A stretch of DNA of 64,000 nucleotides from Thermalbibacter longus (GTDB lineage Bacteria > Chloroflexota > Chloroflexia > Thermomicrobiales > Thermomicrobiaceae): assembly GCF_023806485.1 (NCBI RefSeq), contig NZ_JAMSLR010000003.1, positions 252,965-316,964 on the forward strand. Direction: 5' to 3'. This document shows positions 61,836 to 64,000 of the stretch, piece after piece. Both the position numbers and the translations under genes were made by a program. The notes beneath the pieces were generated by a model. It was given only the letters and a program-made list of their open reading frames with translations. It searched no databases and was not told the origin of the DNA. Position 1 is the first letter of the stretch; the number at the start of each line of letters is the position of its first letter.

Positions 61836-63182
61836 ATGGTCGTCGCAGAGGAACGCGCTGTCCTCCACGGTTTCAAGGGGCACGATGTCCCCGAGTTCGA
61901 CGTCATTCGCTCCTGCGTCCACTGCGGGTTCTGCCTGCCGGTCTGCCCGACCTATCGGGTGACCGGGCGAGAGCGCTCGTCGCCGCGCGGTCGCATCTGG
62001 CTGATGAAGTCGATCGCCGAGGGGCGGCTGGATCTCCTCGATCCGCTCTTCGAAGACGAGATGACGCTCTGCCTCAACTGCCGGGCCTGCGAGGCGGTCT
62101 GCCCGTCCGGAGTGCGCTACGGCGAGATCCTGGAGGCATCGCGGGCCCAACTCGTCCAGCACCGGCCGCAGACGGCCAAGGAGCGCCTCTTCCGCTTCCT
62201 GGGATTCCAGGTGCTGCTGGGCGACATGCGACGCTTCCGGGCCGCGAACCGGCTGCTCCGGCTCTACCAGCGGAGCGGTCTGCGGGCGCTGGCCCGCCGG
62301 AGCGGCATCTTGCGCCTCCTGGGGATGGAGCACGCCGACCGGTTGATGCCGGAGATCAGCGACCGGTTCGTGGTCGCCGATGGGAGCTTCTACCCGGCTC
62401 TCGGAGAGCGACGCGGCCGGGTGGCGCTGTTCGTCGGCTGCGTAATGGGCACCTCCTATGCACACGTCCACGAAGCGACTGTCCGGGTGTTGACGCGCAA
62501 CGGGTTCGATGTCGCCTTGATTCCTGGGCAGGGGTGCTGCGGCGCGCTCCATGTCCACGGTGGCGACCCCGAGAGCGGGCGCCGGCAGGCCCGCCGCAAC
62601 ATCGACGCGCTCGGCAGCCCCTATATCGACGCGGTCATCGTCAACGCCGCCGGCTGCGGGGCCATGCTCAAGGAGTACCCGCACCTGCTGCGCGATGACC
62701 ACGACTACGCCGAGCGGGCACGGGCCTTCTCAGCCAAGGTTCGGGACGCCATCGAGTTTCTCGCCGAGCGCGGCCTCTCGGCTCAACCCGGCCCGCTTCC
62801 GATGACGGTGACGTACCAGGAACCCTGCCACCTTGCTCATGCCCAGCGCATCACTAGGCAGCCACGCGCGCTCCTGGAAGCGATCCCCGAGCTGAAGCTC
62901 GTGGAGATGGCCGAGTCGGCGCTCTGCTGCGGCAGCGCGGGGATCTACAACCTGCTGCGGCCAGAGATGGCTTCCACGCTGCTCGACCGCAAGCTGAACA
63001 ACGCGCTGGCGACCGGCGCCGAGGCGATCGTCTCGGCCAACCCTGGCTGCATGCTACAGCTCCAGGCCGGGCTACGGGCCCGCGGGGAACGAATCCCGGT
63101 GCTGCACCTGATCGAGGTGCTCGACCGCGCCTACGCCGCCGCGCCGGCGACTCGTCCGGCCGAAGCCCTCGCCGCGGGCTGA
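61836..63182 (+). CDS. glcF: Glycolate oxidase iron-sulfur subunit GlcF
   Basis: 448 residues. Two 4Fe-4S motifs: CVHCGFCLPVCP (Cys27, 30, 33, 37) and CLNCRACEAVCP (Cys79, 82, 85, 89). Two CCG domains follow, with GQGCCGALHVHGG and SALCCGSAGIYN near the ends. It takes electrons from GlcD/GlcE and hands them to the membrane quinone pool or another acceptor. It lies 33 bases after glcE in the same operon. Confidence 0.95.
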   Translation: MVVAEERAVLHGFKGHDVPEFDVIRSCVHCGFCLPVCPTYRVTGRERSSPRGRIWLMKSIAEGRLDLLDPLFEDEMTLCLNCRACEAVCPSGVRYGEILEASRAQLVQHRPQTAKERLFRFLGFQVLLGDMRRFRAANRLLRLYQRSGLRALARRSGILRLLGMEHADRLMPEISDRFVVADGSFYPALGERRGRVALFVGCVMGTSYAHVHEATVRVLTRNGFDVALIPGQGCCGALHVHGGDPESGRRQARRNIDALGSPYIDAVIVNAAGCGAMLKEYPHLLRDDHDYAERARAFSAKVRDAIEFLAERGLSAQPGPLPMTVTYQEPCHLAHAQRITRQPRALLEAIPELKLVEMAESALCCGSAGIYNLLRPEMASTLLDRKLNNALATGAEAIVSANPGCMLQLQAGLRARGERIPVLHLIEVLDRAYAAAPATRPAEALAAG

Positions 63183-63381
63183 GCGGAGGCGCGCGCAGGC
63201 GACACGTCAGCGCTCGCGCTCGGCTCCGGCCTCGCTGCTGGGGCCTGGCGTTCAGTCGCCGCGACTAGGACAGCGCCGAGCAGGCTACGGCTTAACGCCA
63301 TGCCGCCGAGGGCCAACCTCCGGAATCGGGCAGCCCCTTGATCGGTCACGATCCCGACTTCCCCGGATCGGCTCGTTGTCC

Positions 63382-63387
63382 TACTAT
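63382..63387 (+). promoter_or_regulatory. Weak promoter candidate for the DUF1028 gene
   Basis: TACTAT at 63,382-63,387 with TTCCCC 17 bases upstream (63,359-63,364), 35 bases before the ATG. Nothing else of note in the 240-base gap after glcF. Confidence 0.35.
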
Positions 63388-63422
63388 GTCCTGAGCACTG
63401 CCCGCATCCGAAGGAGGTCTCC

Positions 63423-64000
63423 ATGACGTTCACCGTGATCGGCCGGTGTTCCCGTACCGGAATGCTCGGGATCGCCACCGCGACCCACTCCTACGCCGTC
63501 GGCGTGCGCGTGCCGTTCGTGCGCGCGCGGCTGGGAGCCGTCGCCATCATGGCCGTCGCCGACCAGCGGCTCGGTCACACGGCGCTGAAACTGCTCGAGC
63601 TCGGCTACAAGGCGCCCGCGGTCATCGAGGAGCTGGTGCGGGCCGACCCGTACCACGAGTATCGCCAGCTCGGGGTGGTCGACGACGACGGCTTCGCTGC
63701 GGCACGCACCGGCGCGATGAACCGCCACTGGTGCGGCCACCGCGTCGGTGATGGATACGTGGTTTTGGGCAACGCGATCGCCAGCGAACAGGTCGTCGAC
63801 GCGATGGAGCGGGCCTACCTGGCCGATCCCTCTCTCGACCTCGAGGAGCGACTGCTCCGAAGTATCGAAGCGGGGCGCGATGCGGGCGGGCAGCCGGAAG
63901 GGCAGCGCTCGGCGGCGCTGGTCGTCTACGACCGGAAGGATTTCGCGCGAGTCGACTTGCGTGTCGACCTGCACGAGGAGCCGGTCGGCGAGCTGCGCCG
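63423..64000 (+). CDS. DUF1028 (Ntn-hydrolase-like) family protein, 3' end outside window
   Basis: The first 192 residues; the frame is open to the right edge. ATG with AAGGAGGT upstream. TFTVIGRCSRTGMLGIATATHSYAVGVRVPFVRA, AVADQRLGHTALKLLELGYKA, YRQLGVVDDDGFAAARTGAMNRHWCGHRVGDGYVVLGN and AGRDAGGQPEGQRSAALVVYD match the DUF1028 family, thought to have an Ntn-hydrolase fold and often found next to peptide or amino-acid catabolic genes. The function is not established. Confidence 0.85.
   Translation, partial: MTFTVIGRCSRTGMLGIATATHSYAVGVRVPFVRARLGAVAIMAVADQRLGHTALKLLELGYKAPAVIEELVRADPYHEYRQLGVVDDDGFAAARTGAMNRHWCGHRVGDGYVVLGNAIASEQVVDAMERAYLADPSLDLEERLLRSIEAGRDAGGQPEGQRSAALVVYDRKDFARVDLRVDLHEEPVGELR

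Overview
The window is high-GC (mostly about 65-68% by eye), densely packed bacterial chromosome. Several features point to a thermophilic Chloroflexota of the Thermomicrobia type: codon usage rich in GTG starts, a secreted protein resembling a family I recall from Chloroflexota genomes (1,943-3,019), many dipeptide/oligopeptide ABC genes, orphan NarL-type regulators and the general gene content. That placement is inference; no rRNA or tRNA gene was found to settle it.

Layout. 1-4.7 kb: 5' part of a zinc alcohol dehydrogenase, pyruvate kinase, a secreted Excalibur protein, an FMN reductase and a two-domain VOC dioxygenase. 4.7-8.3 kb (minus): an envelope-glycan operon rfaE2-like/murJ/GT87-like. 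8.5-13.7 kb (plus): an oligopeptide-type ABC transporter (two permeases, binding lipoprotein) ending in a phosphodiesterase. 13.7-18.7 kb (minus): DUF72, M20 deacylase, a membrane/EEP-nuclease-fold fusion and a class A-like serine hydrolase. 19-25.7 kb: class III aminotransferase, Sco1 with a YtkA/FixH-like partner, Asp/Glu racemase with DinB, an ABM protein, a PPi-type phosphofructokinase and an SDR. 25.9-29.3 kb (minus): a succinyl-CoA-synthetase-like pair and a beta-helix protein. 30-36 kb (minus): a tight operon of Cys-less rhodanese lipoprotein, diverged pyrophosphatase, galE and smc. 36-41.4 kb: HtrA, two SIMPL proteins, ECF sigma and anti-sigma, and a NarL-type regulator, together an envelope-stress neighbourhood. 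41.5-45.3 kb (minus): gatC-gatA-ftsB-like and a GH1 beta-glucosidase. 46.1-48.7 kb: an island of clearly lower GC with an orphan membrane-anchored binding protein and an unrecognised secreted protein. 49.1-51.7 kb: a decayed second copy of the dnaX 3' end directly behind the intact dnaX. 51.8-56.6 kb (plus): rsmI and a second binding-protein/permease ABC set with a near-consensus promoter. 56.7-64 kb: amidase, CaiB-type CoA transferase, glycolate oxidase glcDEF and the start of a DUF1028 gene.

How it fits together. Central carbon genes (pyruvate kinase, PPi-PFK, SucCD-like, GlcDEF, CoA transferase) sit beside many uptake and envelope genes. Both oligopeptide ABC sets and the orphan binding protein lack ATPase genes here, so ATPases must come from elsewhere. 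The most unusual material is the low-GC secreted-protein/binding-protein pair beside the dnaX tail remnant, and the rhodanese-pyrophosphatase-galE-smc operon, in which two of the 'enzymes' have lost or changed catalytic residues.
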